A stretch of DNA of 64,000 nt, taken from contig NC_049987.1 in assembly GCF_000003815.2 (NCBI RefSeq), forward strand, positions 18,708,084-18,772,083, given 5' to 3'. The notes beneath the pieces are model-generated. The model did not search any database, was not told the origin of the DNA, and saw only the letters and a program-made list of their open reading frames with translations. Positions 25,050-38,500 of the stretch are shown piece by piece. The stretch's first letter is position 1, and each line of letters starts with the position of its first letter. A program made the position numbers and the translations under genes. Origin of the DNA: Branchiostoma floridae (taxonomy: Eukaryota > Chordata > Leptocardii > Amphioxiformes > Branchiostomatidae).

Positions 25050-26640
25050 TGAAAGAAAGCCAACCTCCTTTAGCAAATTGCATGATCCCCTCTAGGAACA
25101 CTTGCTCCCAAAGTCACAGTCTCCTTTTATATGGACCCGGTGGTTCAACCGCTAGCCGCGTACCAAGCTTTGTTTGCCCAGCTCAACTAACAATCATGTG
25201 ATGACTCCGTCGTGTGTGCAATTTTGAATGAGGTCAACGGTAACCAAGATGATTAACGTCATCTGAGGCAATGATTTTCCTTTTAAGAGGGGTCAACGAC
25301 CGACAGGATGTTAGCCTAATCTTCCCCCAAGATGACTAGAAAGCCAGCCTCCTTTGGTAAATTGTATGATCCCCCCAGGAACAGTTGCTCCCAAAGACGC
25401 AGTGCCTCCTTCGTATGGACCCCGGTTAGGGCTGGGTACCGGTACAGAAAATTCAGGTCCAGATCCGGTTCAGGTCCAAAGGATCAGGTCCAGGTCCGGA
25501 CCTGAACCTGGACCTGATTCAGTATGACTCATACCAATGGTCCATTTCACTACAAAAAAAATCTGTTTGGTGGAGTATTAGACTCACACTGGCGTTTTAA
25601 AATCCTACAACGCTAACTGCACATGTACGATTGGCTGTAAAACTTGGTACAAATTACTATAAACTCTACTCTACTTCACTCTTGTTATTTTCTTCCACCT
25701 GCAAGCGCCAAAACGTGTGAATACCTGATTAAATAATCTGTTAATTTTCTAATCGGTCCAACATCCGGTCCACATAATTTTTTCAGGTCCGGTTTTTCTG
25801 GACCGGTCCAATAAGAAAAACCGGTTTTGTACCAGTACGCTGTCCCGATACCCAGCCCTAACCCCGGTGGTTCGACCGCTAGCTGCGTACCAAGCTTTGT
25901 TTGCCAGACTGACCTCAGAATCATGTGATGACTTCGTCGTGAGCGCAATTTTGAATGAGGTCAACGGTAACCAAGACGACTAAAGTCATCTGAGGCAATG
26001 ACTTACCTTTTAAGAGGGGTCAACGGCCGACAGGATGTCAGCCTAATCTTCACCCAAGATGCCTAGAGAGCCAGCCTCCTTTGGTAAATTGTATGATCGA
26101 TATCCCTCCAGGAACAGTTTCTCCCAAAGACACAGTGTCTCCTTTATATGGACCCCGGTGGTTCGACCTCTAGCGCGTACCAAGCTTTGTTTGCCCGGCT
26201 GACCTCACAATCATGTGATGACTTCGTCGTGAGCGCAATTTTGAATGAGGTCAACGGTAACCAAGATGATTAACGTCATCTGAGGCAATGATTTTCCTTT
26301 TAAGAGGGGTCAACGACCGACAGGATGTTAGCCTAATCTTCCCCCAAGATGACTAGAAAGCCAGCCTCCTTTGGTAAATTGTATGATCCCCCCAGGAACA
26401 GTTGCTCCCAAAGACGCAGTGCCTCCTTCGTATGGACCCCGGGGTCCCCGGTGGTTCGACCGCTAGCTGCGTACCCAGCTTTGTTTGCCAGGCTGAGCTC
26501 ACAATCATGTGATGATTTCGTCGTGCGTGCAATTTGAATGAGGTCAACGGCGACCAAGACGAAAAACGTCATCTGAGGCAATGACTTAAGAAACGGAAGC
26601 CAGCCTCCTTGCAAAGTTGGTAAATTGTAGGACTTCCTCT
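25050..26640. repeat. Tandem repeat, unit about 280 bp, nearly five units, upstream of P450-1
   Basis: The anchor GCCAGCCTCCTTTGGTAAAT recurs (with variants) at about 25059, 25342, 26061, 26361 and 26600. Each unit then has CCCAAAGACGCAGTG-like, GGTGGTTCGACC, GCGTACCAAGCTTTGTTTG, CAATCATGTGATGA and AATGAGGTCAACGG blocks. The second unit is split by the 434-bp hAT-like element; without it the spacing is about 277. Two to three units of the same repeat lie upstream of P450-2 (43340-44062). Confidence 0.88.
25427..25860. mobile_element. hAT-like MITE, complete, 8-bp target duplication
   Basis: Ends TAGGGCTGGGTACCGG and (inverted) TAGGGCTGGGTATCGG, 434 bp, flanked by ACCCCGGT at 25419-25426 and 25861-25868. 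The empty site GGACCCCGGTGG is seen in another unit of the same tandem repeat near 26152. The interior carries alternating AGGTCC/GGACCT motifs and no coding. TAGGG ends and an 8-bp duplication fit hAT. Confidence 0.88.
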
Positions 26641-26744
26641 AGGAACAACTGCGTTTTTAGTAAATCCCATATACCAAAGCCACAGTGGCTTCGACCACTT
26701 ACTGCGTAGCAAGCTTTATTTGTCGACCTTTGGCATCACATTTG

Positions 26745-27815
26745 TAGTAGTTTCGGCCTCTCGTGACCATGGTCTCTCTGATACCTATGGGGTCTCCTTT
26801 GAGTAAAAAAAAGCTCATTTGTTAAAAACTGATGTTGAGAATCACAGAATGGGCGCTGTAGTGATAGAAAACATTATAAAAAATTATTGAAAATTTGTTT
26901 TTCCCAGTTAGGAGAAAGCCTATAGTTTTGGCCTCTCGTGACCATGGTCTCTCTGATACATAAGGAGTCTCTTTTGAATAATCAAGCTCATTTGTTAAAA
27001 ACATATGATTGAGAATCACAGAATGGTCATGGTAGTGATAGAAAACATTAAAAAATTTATCACAAAATTTGTTTTTCTTAGTTAGGCCACAGCAAGTAAA
27101 TTTTATGGATGACATCCTCTGCAGACTGCAAAAATAGTGCAATAGGGCGAAAAAAAACAAGATGGGTGAAAAAAACAAGATGAGTGAAAAAAAACAAGAT
27201 GGCTACATTTTCAGAAATATACACCATAAAGTTGTGATGACTGTTGTAAAAAGAATTAAAGGGACAAAGCATGGTATCAGAGCCAACAAGGCATTCATTC
27301 CTGTATTGAAGACATGTACTGGTGTGGTAAAAGTGACACTAATGTGGTAGACCGGCATCACCAACAAAGTTGGTAACCAAACTCATAGCTTCCATATTGG
27401 TGTCACTTTTACAACTATCCAATAAGTTTCATTTCTACAACTACAGTCCTGGGTACCTCGCAAGTGTCACTTCTACAAGTACAAGTATTAGGCTACAACA
27501 CAATATATTTGCTCATTTTGGTACTTTATCGTCATGTTGACCATCCCCGCAGAAGAAAAAAATCTTGTTTTTTTTCTGATTTCAGGCGAAAATTAATGCG
27601 CGCGCTGATGTCATCCATAAAATTTACTTGCTGTGGCCTTAGGAGAAAGCCTATTGTTCCAGACTTTCGTTACCAAGGTCTCTCTGATACCTAAGGGGTG
27701 TCTTTTGTGTAATTAAACTCATTTGTTAAAAACCAATGATTGAGAATCACAGAAGGGGTGCTCTAGCGATAGAAAACATAAATAAATTGATTAAAAATCT
27801 GTTTTTCCCAGTTAG
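26745..27815. repeat. Tandem repeat, unit about 180 bp, three units, third split off by an insertion
   Basis: CTCTCGTGACCATGGTCTCT occurs at about 26757 and 26935, and a diverged version at about 27667. Each is followed by AAGCTCATTTGTTAAAAAC-like, GAGAATCACAGAA and GTTTTTCCCAGTTAGG-like blocks. Units two and three are separated by the 554-bp element at 27085-27638. Confidence 0.8.
27085..27638. mobile_element. PIF/Harbinger-like MITE with TTA target duplication
   Basis: The first 32 bp (GGCCACAGCAAGTAAATTTT then ATGGATGACATC) are the exact reverse complement of the last 32. TTA flanks it on both sides (27082-27084 and 27639-27641). The uninterrupted repeat reads AGTTAGGAGAAAGCC. A 3-bp TTA duplication and GGCC ends suit PIF/Harbinger. 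Right-end relatives: about 24000-24055 and 53018-53075. No transposase coding. Confidence 0.8.
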
Positions 27816-27883
27816 GAAAGGCCCCCCACACGTATAATGGTACAGTCGACCCCTCATGCCCAGCCCCTCGTGCCCGACATGCC

Positions 27884-28047
27884 CAGCCTATCGTGCCCAT
27901 ATGTACTCTCCAAGCAGAGGTTAGGCTGCGGCTGTTTTTATAACCTGCGATAATGGCTTTTATCCTCTCTATTGACAATAAAAAACAGGACGCAGGCTTA
28001 CCCTTCCTGCTGGAGAGTAGCCCACATGGGCACGGTAGGCCTGGCTC
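27884..28047. repeat. Inverted repeat with imperfect arms
   Basis: CCTATCGTGCCCATATGTAC with TCTCC on the left pairs imperfectly with GGAGAGTAGCCCACATGGGC with ACGGTAGG on the right. It is just downstream of the 180-bp repeat array; probably another MITE. Confidence 0.45.
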
Positions 28048-29316
28048 CGGGAGCGCTCCTTACCCCACTCCATACCCCCGTCTGAATAGGGTTCAAAACA
28101 AATCATATTTGTTCAATGTTTCATGGCCTATGTTGAATCTTTACAATAAAAATGAATCATGTTTTCTATGAAGTTTCAAATGACTAAGTTTGTACTGCCA
28201 AGAAGAGGTAAACTAACAAACACATGGGATTTTCTATAGAGAGCTTCAATGACATCATCGCTGTTTTTTCGCCATATTGGTGTCCCTATTTGCATTTCAG
28301 TAAATCGTAGCTAAAGCAGTCGCAGATTTAGACATTTCGACGTTCTCAAATAACCATCAATGAATGACTTACTTACTTACTTGAATAACAACGGCTCAAA
28401 GAAGAGAATGCAAAAATTAAAGGCCCAAAATGTTATGCATGCATTTATTAATAGTAAACACAAGGAGGGACAATTCAATCAACGCAATGTATCTATGTCT
28501 TCTTTAATTCTACATGGCGTAGTTGCACTAGCTGTTAGTGTACATATATGAAGAGTCAGAGGTTAAGATACATGTAGCTTTCTTAGGGGTACAGATGAAG
28601 ATACCAATTATCATTAATATATTGTTTGACATGTCAGAGGCAGAGATGAATGGTACCGTTACACGTATTTTGAACAAATAGAATAACAAGGAAATCATCA
28701 TAAAAGGTTTAGCTTACCATCGACAAAGCCCACTATATGAAGAGTAATCGACTTGTCCAGTCCTTCAAACTTGCAACATTCAATAAAGATAAAGTCACAA
28801 ACGAAAACAGGTCTCCATTCGACATCTTCAAGGTTACTAACAAATTAAGGTTGTAAATTAATGCTTCCCTTATCATATCATATTAGAATATACACTGTAA
28901 TGTTATGATATGGTTATCCTGCTTGAATATTACATAACTTTTCATAACATGCCGCTAGTTCACACTTGTGGAAATGTATCAAGCTTAGGTGGCTTCACAT
29001 AGTTCAAATTCGCTGAAATAGTAAGAAAGTTAACGATTATCAAAATCAGGTAAATCTTAAATATCTGCGCGGTGATCTTTCTACTACGAAATCATGACAC
29101 CGCGAATAAGTTTTCATTTTATTATTACACTGCACAATGTTTCAATTCCCCTTTCCCTCCATATTCAAATTATATTATATTGATACAGATACAAACCCGC
29201 GAAATGTTGCACTCCTTTTGTGCTGATGTTTCGTTTGATAGGCAGCTATGTATTACTTGGGATAATTGGAGATATTGAAATTTGTTCGTCTGTGCCATGG
29301 AATAAGTAAATTCACT

Positions 29317-29483
29317 GATCCAACTGGGCATGCGCATGTCAAAGGTTAACACCCCTGAAACATAAACAAAACACGTCTGGGCATTAAAATGCAAACAGGC
29401 AGATGTAGGCCATTTATGATCAAGGGAGGAACTGTTTATATCAGGGTCCTTTACCTTTGGCCTGCGCATGCACAGTTGGATCC
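29317..29483. repeat. Inverted repeat in the P450-2 3'UTR
   Basis: Arms begin GATCCAACTGGGCATGCGCA and end TGCGCATGCACAGTTGGATC, with four mismatches in about 33 positions. Same position relative to the stop (29538) as the P450-1 repeat at 13437-13601. Confidence 0.65.
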
Positions 29484-29537
29484 ATCAGCCTGCTTATTAC
29501 ACGACTTCATCATCAACTGCCTGTAGGTCAGCAACAT

Positions 29538-32500
29538 TCACTTCCGGCAGGTCATCACCACCTTGTACGGCGATGGTATGCAGGAGGCGCCCCCACCTTT
29601 CTCATCAGGGGTGAGATCAGGAGGGCCCTCACCCTTGGAAATGCTGAAGCGGAAGTTCTGGACCAGTCCTCCTAGTAAGAGGAAGTTGTTTGCTTTTCCC
29701 AGGGTTTCGCCAGGACAAGCACGGCGCCCAGCGCTGGTTGAAAGACACAAGATATAACACTAAAATGCAGATGAACGGCTATAGATCTGTGTCTTATTCC
29801 GAAACGTTAAAACAACGCGTTTACCCATCGAAGATGTTCACATGCCGTCACATTTGATATACTTTGAAATTGACCGTTACAAATACGTCTGTGTCCATCT
29901 ACAACGTCCTCATGTCACGTGACCTGTGTGACCTTTGACTCTCATGTCACGTGACGCCTCATTCTCGTGTGATGAACGATGGTGGATACCATTTGAAAGT
30001 CTTGTTTCTCAATAAAATTATAAACGTGTACAAGTCTTAATTTTCTATGCTAAACTGTAAAATGTCGCTCTTAGTAAGATAATGCCAATACCATATCCCC
30101 AGGGATGAAAGTACTCACATAATACTGTCTGAATTAGGGGCGGTGGGTACCGGTACAGAAAATTCAGGTCCAGGTCCGGTTCAGGTCCAGAGGATCAGGT
30201 CCAGGTCTGAACCTAAATCTGGACCTGATTCAGGATGTGAGAAGTTGTGAATGGGCGATACTCAGGACAATGGTCCAAAGAAATTTGTTTTGAGAAGTAT
30301 TCGACTCCAACTGGCGTTTTAAAATCTAACTGCCTCTGTGCGATTGGCTGTAAAACTTGGTAGAAATGACTATGGACTAAACGCTACTTCGCTCTTGTTA
30401 TTTTCCTCGACCAGTAAGCCTCAAAACTTGTAAATGCCTGATTATATAATCTGTTCATTTTCCAATAGGTCCAATATCCGGTTCAACGAATTTTTTCAGG
30501 TCCGGTTTCTCTGGACCGCTCCAACAAGAAAAAACGGTTTTGTACCGGTACACCGTACCGGTGTGACAGCGATCTCGCCCCCACCCCCAGCGATCACTAG
30601 CGTTTTCGCCCCCCTTTAGCGTTTTCGACCCCCCCCCCGAGCAGCTGGTTACTACATATTACAGGTGCGCTACCTGGTACTATACTGCACCTGGGGAGTA
30701 ACGTATATGGTGTGTTACCTGGTACCTATATGGCACCTTATTACCGTACCGTACCGTAAGATGTCATAGATGTCATACCTCGAAAGTCGATACTATATTT
30801 TTCGGTGCAAACATGACATTGAAATGAAAAAGACAATGTTTGCAGCTGAGGTGGCATAAAAACAGTGCTACTGCGAACGTATAAATCAACACCGTCTATG
30901 GTACGGAATACGTCAGCTACATGTTTTCAATTTGTCACAGTGTTTTCTTTCTTGTGCTGGAAACATTTCCAAAGCACTAACAAAAACACACGTGAATAAT
31001 AGTTTCTCATTATAAACACTATCTACGCGCAAGTTGAAATAGCTGTTGCTAAATGCCACACAAACACTGGTAAAGTACCAGTCTTAAGAAACACGGGTAA
31101 ATGCATCAGTTCCTAAATACTAGAAAAAACAGTCATGTTGGAGGTGAAGATATCCCTTGGCCAGGTGCATATACCAAAATGTGCGTTATTCTAATTAATA
31201 CCTAATATTTGCATAATTAATAAAGACATTACATAGTTCTTTTGTGGTCACTTCATGGTAGAGACTTCATATTGGAGATATATAGGTTGCTTGAGGACAG
31301 GTGAATACAATGAAATACATCTTATGTCAAGACTCAGGTATATGCAATAATGGGAATACAAGGGACCCAACCCTCCTTGTCTGAAACAAGTTCAACTATC
31401 TTATTACCATGTAATTACGTTAATATTGATACTATGAATGGAGTTATGTATCAAACTCGTGTACTTATATCATTCTGAAACTGCATTTTGTGATTTATAC
31501 CAATCAACTTCTGAAATGTCATGTAAACCCGTTTTTTGGGGGGGGGGCGAAATCGCTAAAGGGGGGCTAGGTAGGGGGGCGAGATCACTAGCCGGGGAGG
31601 GCGAGATCGCTAGTGATTTCGCCCCGGGGGGGCGAGATCGCTAGTGATTTCGCCCCGGGGGGGGGGCGAGATCGCTGTCACACCGGTACCCATCCCTAGT
31701 CTGAATAATAAAGAACTTAGTATTTGCTACGTTTCACACATTTCGCAACCACTTATTGACAAAATAAACTTTGTACCTACCTGAAAGGCATTAGGGCCGC
31801 AGGTTTGACTGGTTTCCCATTTTCATCCAAGAAACGTTCAGGCCGGAAAACGTCCGGATCTCCCCAGGTGTCAGGGTCATGGTGCAGGGCCCACAGGTTC
31901 GGCATAACCATAGTACCCTTCGGGATCTGGTAACCTCCTGAGGTGTGTGTAGATTGCATGTTGTGTCATGTAACATACATATTACTTTATTGCACAACAA
32001 TCGTATAAGGTACATTATACATAATTAGGCTTATAAAACCGCAACTCGTTCACTTCGCTCACTTGGTGGTTTCATTCGGTGGTTATAGCAACGGGTCAGT
32101 CGCTATGACACCATATACACCTCGAGGCGGGTCATTAACCCTTATATATATATGACATCTACTGTTACATAACTACAGTTCCATAGGGCTAATCTTAACT
32201 AATAGAAAGAGTGTGTGTTATGTAGATGAGCATTGACTTGTACAATAATTGGAGGAATTTCTCAAGTCTTTTCTAACGACATCCTTTGATATACCTGTAT
32301 AGCATGTCGGAGTTATCACATGACATCTACTTACATTTGATATTCAGGTTCATTGCGATAAATTCGTGCACATAAGATGAATAGATTAGCCTTGTGTATA
32401 ATGAATTACAAATATCAGAATATCTGGTACATACAATCAAGAAATGATATTCGTCTTCAAATAGCTCTGGACAAAATGGACAAACTCTCTGGTCAATTAG

Positions 32501-35500
32501 AATTTTTTTTAATCCCCCGGTTTCTTTACTCAATTTTCCGACAGCAATTTTTTTCTATTGCTCTAATGTTGCATAGGTGAGAAGGGATAGTACAGTCAAA
32601 CCTACAGTTACCCAACTGGCGCAGGCAGCCACCTGCAGTCAGTAGCCACCTGAAAACGGTCCCTCCATTTTAAATGAACTCGGCTCAAAAAGTTTCGCAT
32701 ATCAACTTTGGTTGGTCATATTTCTGATGTTTCTGCATCAATTTCAATGTATCATATCAAAACCGTCTTTTCTTAGCAAATCAAAAGAATCTTATGAACA
32801 AGAAACATATATTTATGATATATAAGTAACTTTGAAATTCGCAAAGCAATAACTCGGTTTAGAATCAGTAGCCATAAATTGAATATTGAAACAGGAAGAT
32901 ACTACAATATAGCCCCTGAGCAAAGGTTCTGTCCATTCTGCCCAAAACATATTGAAGATGAATTTGACTTTATAATGGAATGTTCTAGATACTCTAGTTT
33001 TTACGTAATGAATAATTCATATTTCTCGAATCAATTACAACAGAATTCAAGAGACTCGATGCTACAAACAGATTTGTATATATCTGTAGATGTCAGAACT
33101 CCCATTATGCAGAAATAGGCGAATATATCAAGGATTGTTCTGCTACTAGAAAGAATACCATGACTAATGATTAGCCTACTCCATGGTAATACATGTACTA
33201 CATCTAAGAATTATGTTAGCCCTTATTGTTATGTTAATAGGTTGTTAAGCTTTATTCTATACCTCTATTTTGTAGTTGTTGCCAAACATTGTATCATGTA
33301 CAATTGCCGTGCAATAAAGTTCTTCTATATCATTTGAAAGCTTGTGTGATTCCCTTTCCTATGGTATCAAACTCATCATGATTGTAAACTCACGAAACGA
33401 GCACGGGGCCTGCTTACATGAGTAGGTCAGCTAAAAAAAGTGCTCAAATTTCCCTGCTTCTGCTCAACACTGTATCGTCCGGTTGTTATGTGTCCGGTGA
33501 CAATGATTCAATCAATCCTTTTTACAGGTAACTTTTGGTATACAGAACATCCAACTTTATTACCTCCATGAAATGTCATGGAATGGAGGTTATATTTTCT
33601 GTTATGTGTCTCTGTCTGTGTAGATGATTACTCAAGAACGGCTGGATGGATTGGTTTCATACTTGTTGTGTTGGTGGGGTGTGATGAAAGCTCGAATCGA
33701 TGAGATTTTGGGAGCCGTATCTGTCGTTATAATCGACGTAATAATATCAGAAATCACCCCTATATTTGAGATATATTGGTACAGGCATCGTGCTTTATGT
33801 GTTTGTTAATGGGCTTAGCTCCAAGCAGATGGTGAGGTGACAGCTGTTTGGGGAACCCCGAGTTTTTTAAATATGATAATTAGTTTTATTTATGTCTGCT
33901 TAGGATATCATGGAGATGTGAAGCGTAAGTATAATTGTAAGAAGTTGAGGTACATTTAACGATAATGCTTAACAGGTATGGATGTCTCACATACTGTACT
34001 GCTGATTTGAGTGACATGGTGATTAAAATGCCATTAGGTCCTCTCATCTGGGTTGGGTGTCAGAAGTTTTATGGGCGATACAGATTCTGATTTTGTTACG
34101 ATAAGGGACAGTTGTTAGTTGTCTCTTTCGTAGCCAATGGTACTTGTTTTTTAGCAGACGGGGTTGGCGCCAAGTATTCATCTTACAGTTGGTGTAGGGC
34201 TGTCAGAGGAAAGTGTGCATCTCGTTTTTGTACCGTGTGAACAGCTGATGTTATGACATATTGGTGGAAAATCAAATTACCATCTGACTAAAGTTGGCCA
34301 CATCCCTTCTTCTTTCTGAGTTTCCCAACTTCCTCCCACCACACAGCTCTGAGGCACATAGTCGAACCTCAATAATGCTGACAACCTTAGACATTTTAAA
34401 TGCCAAACATCAAGCTTAAGGAGCACCACGCTACCATATGTCGTCGACCTCTTAAACGCACATTACACAATTAAGTGTCACATTTTGATAATTACTAATC
34501 AGATGGACATCCTCTGTGTCATTAAATAAATACACCACTACTTTCCCATAACATTTATATCATATAACCATTACTCTCAAATACAACCGACTATAAACAT
34601 ACATACCATCCACAAAAAAGCAATAAATATTTCATGGAGGTATGAGGTCCCCGAACTCTAGTTTTTAGTATCTGGGTAGATTATTCTATGATTTGTAAAT
34701 TCATGAAACGAGCACCAAGCCTGCTTGCATACAAGCTGGGGTATTGACTTGTGAATGATGACAAGTTGAATAAACAGGACATATCAATGAAAGCCACTGT
34801 TACTAAAGCAAACAGTTTGAACAGAGAGGTGTTCAATCGAGTGCTAGTCATAAGCCGTAGGAAGGCTATTCCATCCTAAGACTGTACTCCAGCATCGCAT
34901 CCTGAAGGTAGTCTGCAATGGTCCTTGCTCTGTGTGGACGGGAGTAGTAATCAGAATGGAATTTGGTCCAATATTGAAGAGGTAGGATATTGAGACTAGA
35001 CGGAGGATAGTGCCCATATATCTCACCACATTGAGGTTGCCTGGAATGATGAGTCTTATTTTTCCTATGGCGGTAATACCGTCCCACACCATGACGCTGC
35101 CTCCACCACCAAACGCTGAAAGTTACTCTTGACTTGTCAGCGTGCGGCTCTCCTTGCCGCCTTCACGCTTTGATTTGGCCATCCAACTGCCAAATAGGCA
35201 GGTATATCTTTTTCAATTTTAACCCCACAATTCCATGAAAACGGAATGAAAACGTTCACATGAAAGTTTTATTGTAAGAAATTCCAAGTAGTGATGAAAT
35301 CCAAGTAAAAGTAGCCTGATTAGACTTTTCATCATATGGTCCGCCATTTTGGATTTTGACCAATGACGTCATTACATTAGCATAAATTACGAATATCTAA
35401 ATGTAGATGTTACATTTAAGTCTATCAGATATTAAAGATATATGACAAGTGTGGTTTAGCAATACAAATTCTCATTGTTTAAACCAAAATAAGTAAGTTT

Positions 35501-38500
35501 TGTAAAATACGCCTTTTAGAAACCATTTGCCATGGCAACAGGAAAAACGATTGAAATACTATATTTATTGTAAATTACTGACAATAAAGGTCTGGGAAAG
35601 TCACCAAGTTTTGTTGTTTTAGCACAAGTCATTTGGCAGCTTTAGAACGTCAAAGTTGACGCGACCACTTTTAGCTCCACAACCCCACCCCACCCCCACA
35701 AAATGGCGGAATACATCAGAAAAACGCCATAAGAAGAGTTACTAGTACTCACTAAGCGTGGTGTCGACAGTTGTAGCATGTGGCAAAGACAGAGGATCCA
35801 TAGATGCCATCCTCATCACTTCATGCATAGTTGCCTCCATGTACGGCGTGGCCTCACGGTCGGACAGCTCCGGCAGCCTGTCACGGCCCACCACACTGTC
35901 TAACTCAGCAGCCACCTTCTCCTGTATCTCCGGGTGGACAGCAAGGTACAGGAGGGCCCAGCGTAGAGAAAAGATACTTGAGAATGTACCCCCTGAGGAG
36001 AAATTGGTCACCTAGATTTATTTTTTATACATACATATGCTGTAGGAATTGATAAAGGAAATGTGTGTATACAGCAGATTATATGTGATTGCAATGGGCA
36101 AAGATTGTACACAACCAAGTATTTCATTCCTTCAAAGTTTCGGTTACCGTCGGTCACCTCCAGCAGGGCAATTCTGACATGTTCACCTAGTTCACATTGA
36201 ACTGCAGCATAGGTGTCGCTTCTGACAGATGCGTCCAAAATGTATTTACATAAATGCCGTGAACCAGTCAGAACCAGCCGGTGGAATAAAGTACAGGTAG
36301 ACATATAGATAGACATGTCTACCTAACCTTTGAACGTTCGGCCTCTGAACTCCAAGCCTAGAACACCATGCCTCGCCAAACAGCAGACAGGCCTCAGTAG
36401 ATAACACCACAAATTTAAAGGTCAACTAAGGGCACAATTTTTGTCGAGATTTGAAAAGAAAACTCCTCTCGTATCGTTAATTAGCAGAAAATTGGCCGAA
36501 AATGAAAACATCTGGTTTCAGCAACAACAAAAAATATCAAAAACAATACAAGAAAGAACCGAAGGGTACGCATTGCCAAGTTACACCCTTTGCACATGAC
36601 TCATTTCCTGGTCCCTCCCCTACTTGGTTGTGTACAATCGAACTATTCACGGTTAAGACATAGTTGACGGGTAGATAAGAAAGCGTTTGTCTTTTATGCG
36701 AAGTAATGATTAGAGTGCAAAAAAGAAGGAAAACATTTTGTGTACCAAAAAAGATGTCACTAATTGTCTGCCTGAGATGAGTGTCTGTAAGAGAGTTGAT
36801 GTCCTGGATTCCTTCCTCCTCAGCGTCCTTCTGAGCCTTGATCATGTGATCTGTGATGTCACGGAGGTTGCCTGCAGAAGCGTACATTGATATTCATTAA
36901 TCGGTCTAAGATGCAACATAAAAGTATTCAAATTTCCTTGAGACCTTTCAGAGATAGTCTGGGTACTATCCGATTACTACCGGGGCTCCATACGCTCAGC
37001 GAGTTTAAGGAGCCCCAGTGGTAAACGGATGGTACCCAGGGTACGTAGGAGACCGCAATGCGTCAGTGGCCATCTTACTTGGGTCAAACGTTTCCTTGTG
37101 CTGCTCCAGATGACACTGCATGATCCCTAGAATTTGGTCCATCATTTTTCGACAGGCAGTTACGGCTGTGTAGGGAAAAGAGACAAAAGGTGGCTTTTAT
37201 AGTGCCGATGTCACGAATAAAACCACAAAACATTATAACATATTCATCATGAACATAGACATTTATACATGATATATACCATTCTGAAGTTATTGGACAC
37301 GGAATCTTAAAAATCATACCGTAAGTTATTGGTTTCTTTGTAATTAAGTTAATTTCTATTTGTGATGTCAAAATAAATACGGCAGCCGAATAGGAATCTA
37401 ATACCGCGATTTGCCAAATCGTTCTTTACAGAAGAAAACAGTGCATCATCATCATCGTAACAATTGCAACGTTTCTGCTTTTCAACACGACGGTTAATCG
37501 CGAGTCACATTGCAAATTTACCAATCGGCTGCCGTGTTTACTATGACGTCACGAGGAGAAATTAATTCAATTACCTGGTGGCAGAAATCAGGAATTGGAT
37601 GTATGATTTGTAAGATTCGATGTTCAATAACACCGGAAGAGCACCTTATGTACAAACGCCTTTGTTTGATTTAAGAAAACTTTTATTTCTGAATGCAATC
37701 AGGAATGATGTTGTTGACTTTAGGTGACATAAACAATTCAAACATCATGTGTCAATGAAGAGGAATTTTACAGCTTCAAGAGACAGGTATTTGCTCTTGT
37801 CAACTCATAGTTTCTGACAAGACCACAGTACCACTCTATTAGACATTTTCATTTTACGTCGCAAACCTGCAGAACTGACGTCGTCACTCCCTTAGCATTA
37901 TGGGAAAGAAAATGGCCGCGCCAATGGAATCCTACTAATCTATATACTTTTGCTATCGCAAACCAGTAAAAAAAACAAATTGACACTGCATTCATGCAGG
38001 TTAAAATTCAGATACTCACTCGGTGAAGGCAGGAACCGAAGTAATGGATAGACATCAGCGAGAAAACCTTGTCCGAACCTTTCGGCGGCGTCCTTGCTGA
38101 CTTTCATCAGAGTCTTGAAATTCTCTTCATCCATGTTGTACCTGTCAAGAAATCCTGGTTATGGGATTTTAAAAAAATTTTATGGTTTTAATATCATGAA
38201 TAAAATCAACTCTGTGGGTTTGTGTAAGGTTTCCTAGTCTTTCAAGCAAAAAAATATTATTCTTTTAAGTTTTGAAATAAATTTAACATCAACATGACAT
38301 TCATACATAAATGTAAGTTCATCTGTGAGGGTAATCAACATTATGTTGCAATTTTAAACTTTACATCCTTACACAGACTAAAGCGTTTACCAACAAGCTG
38401 ATCTTGTTCCCAACAGTCCTCTGATCCTTATCAAGTTGAAATGACCACAAGTCACACATCCAGGCCGGAAGTGTGACGTCAGCAAAGGGTCAAAGGTGCT

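Larger units (their letters stand above)
23296..29537. other. Region between P450-1 ATG and P450-2 stop
   Basis: On the P450-1 side it holds the 5'UTR intron (23300-24976), the non-coding first exon (from 24977) and a tandem repeat (25050-26640). It then carries a second tandem repeat with an inserted element (26745-27815), an inverted repeat (27884-28047) and the P450-2 3' flank. No other coding exon was found. Confidence 0.6.
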
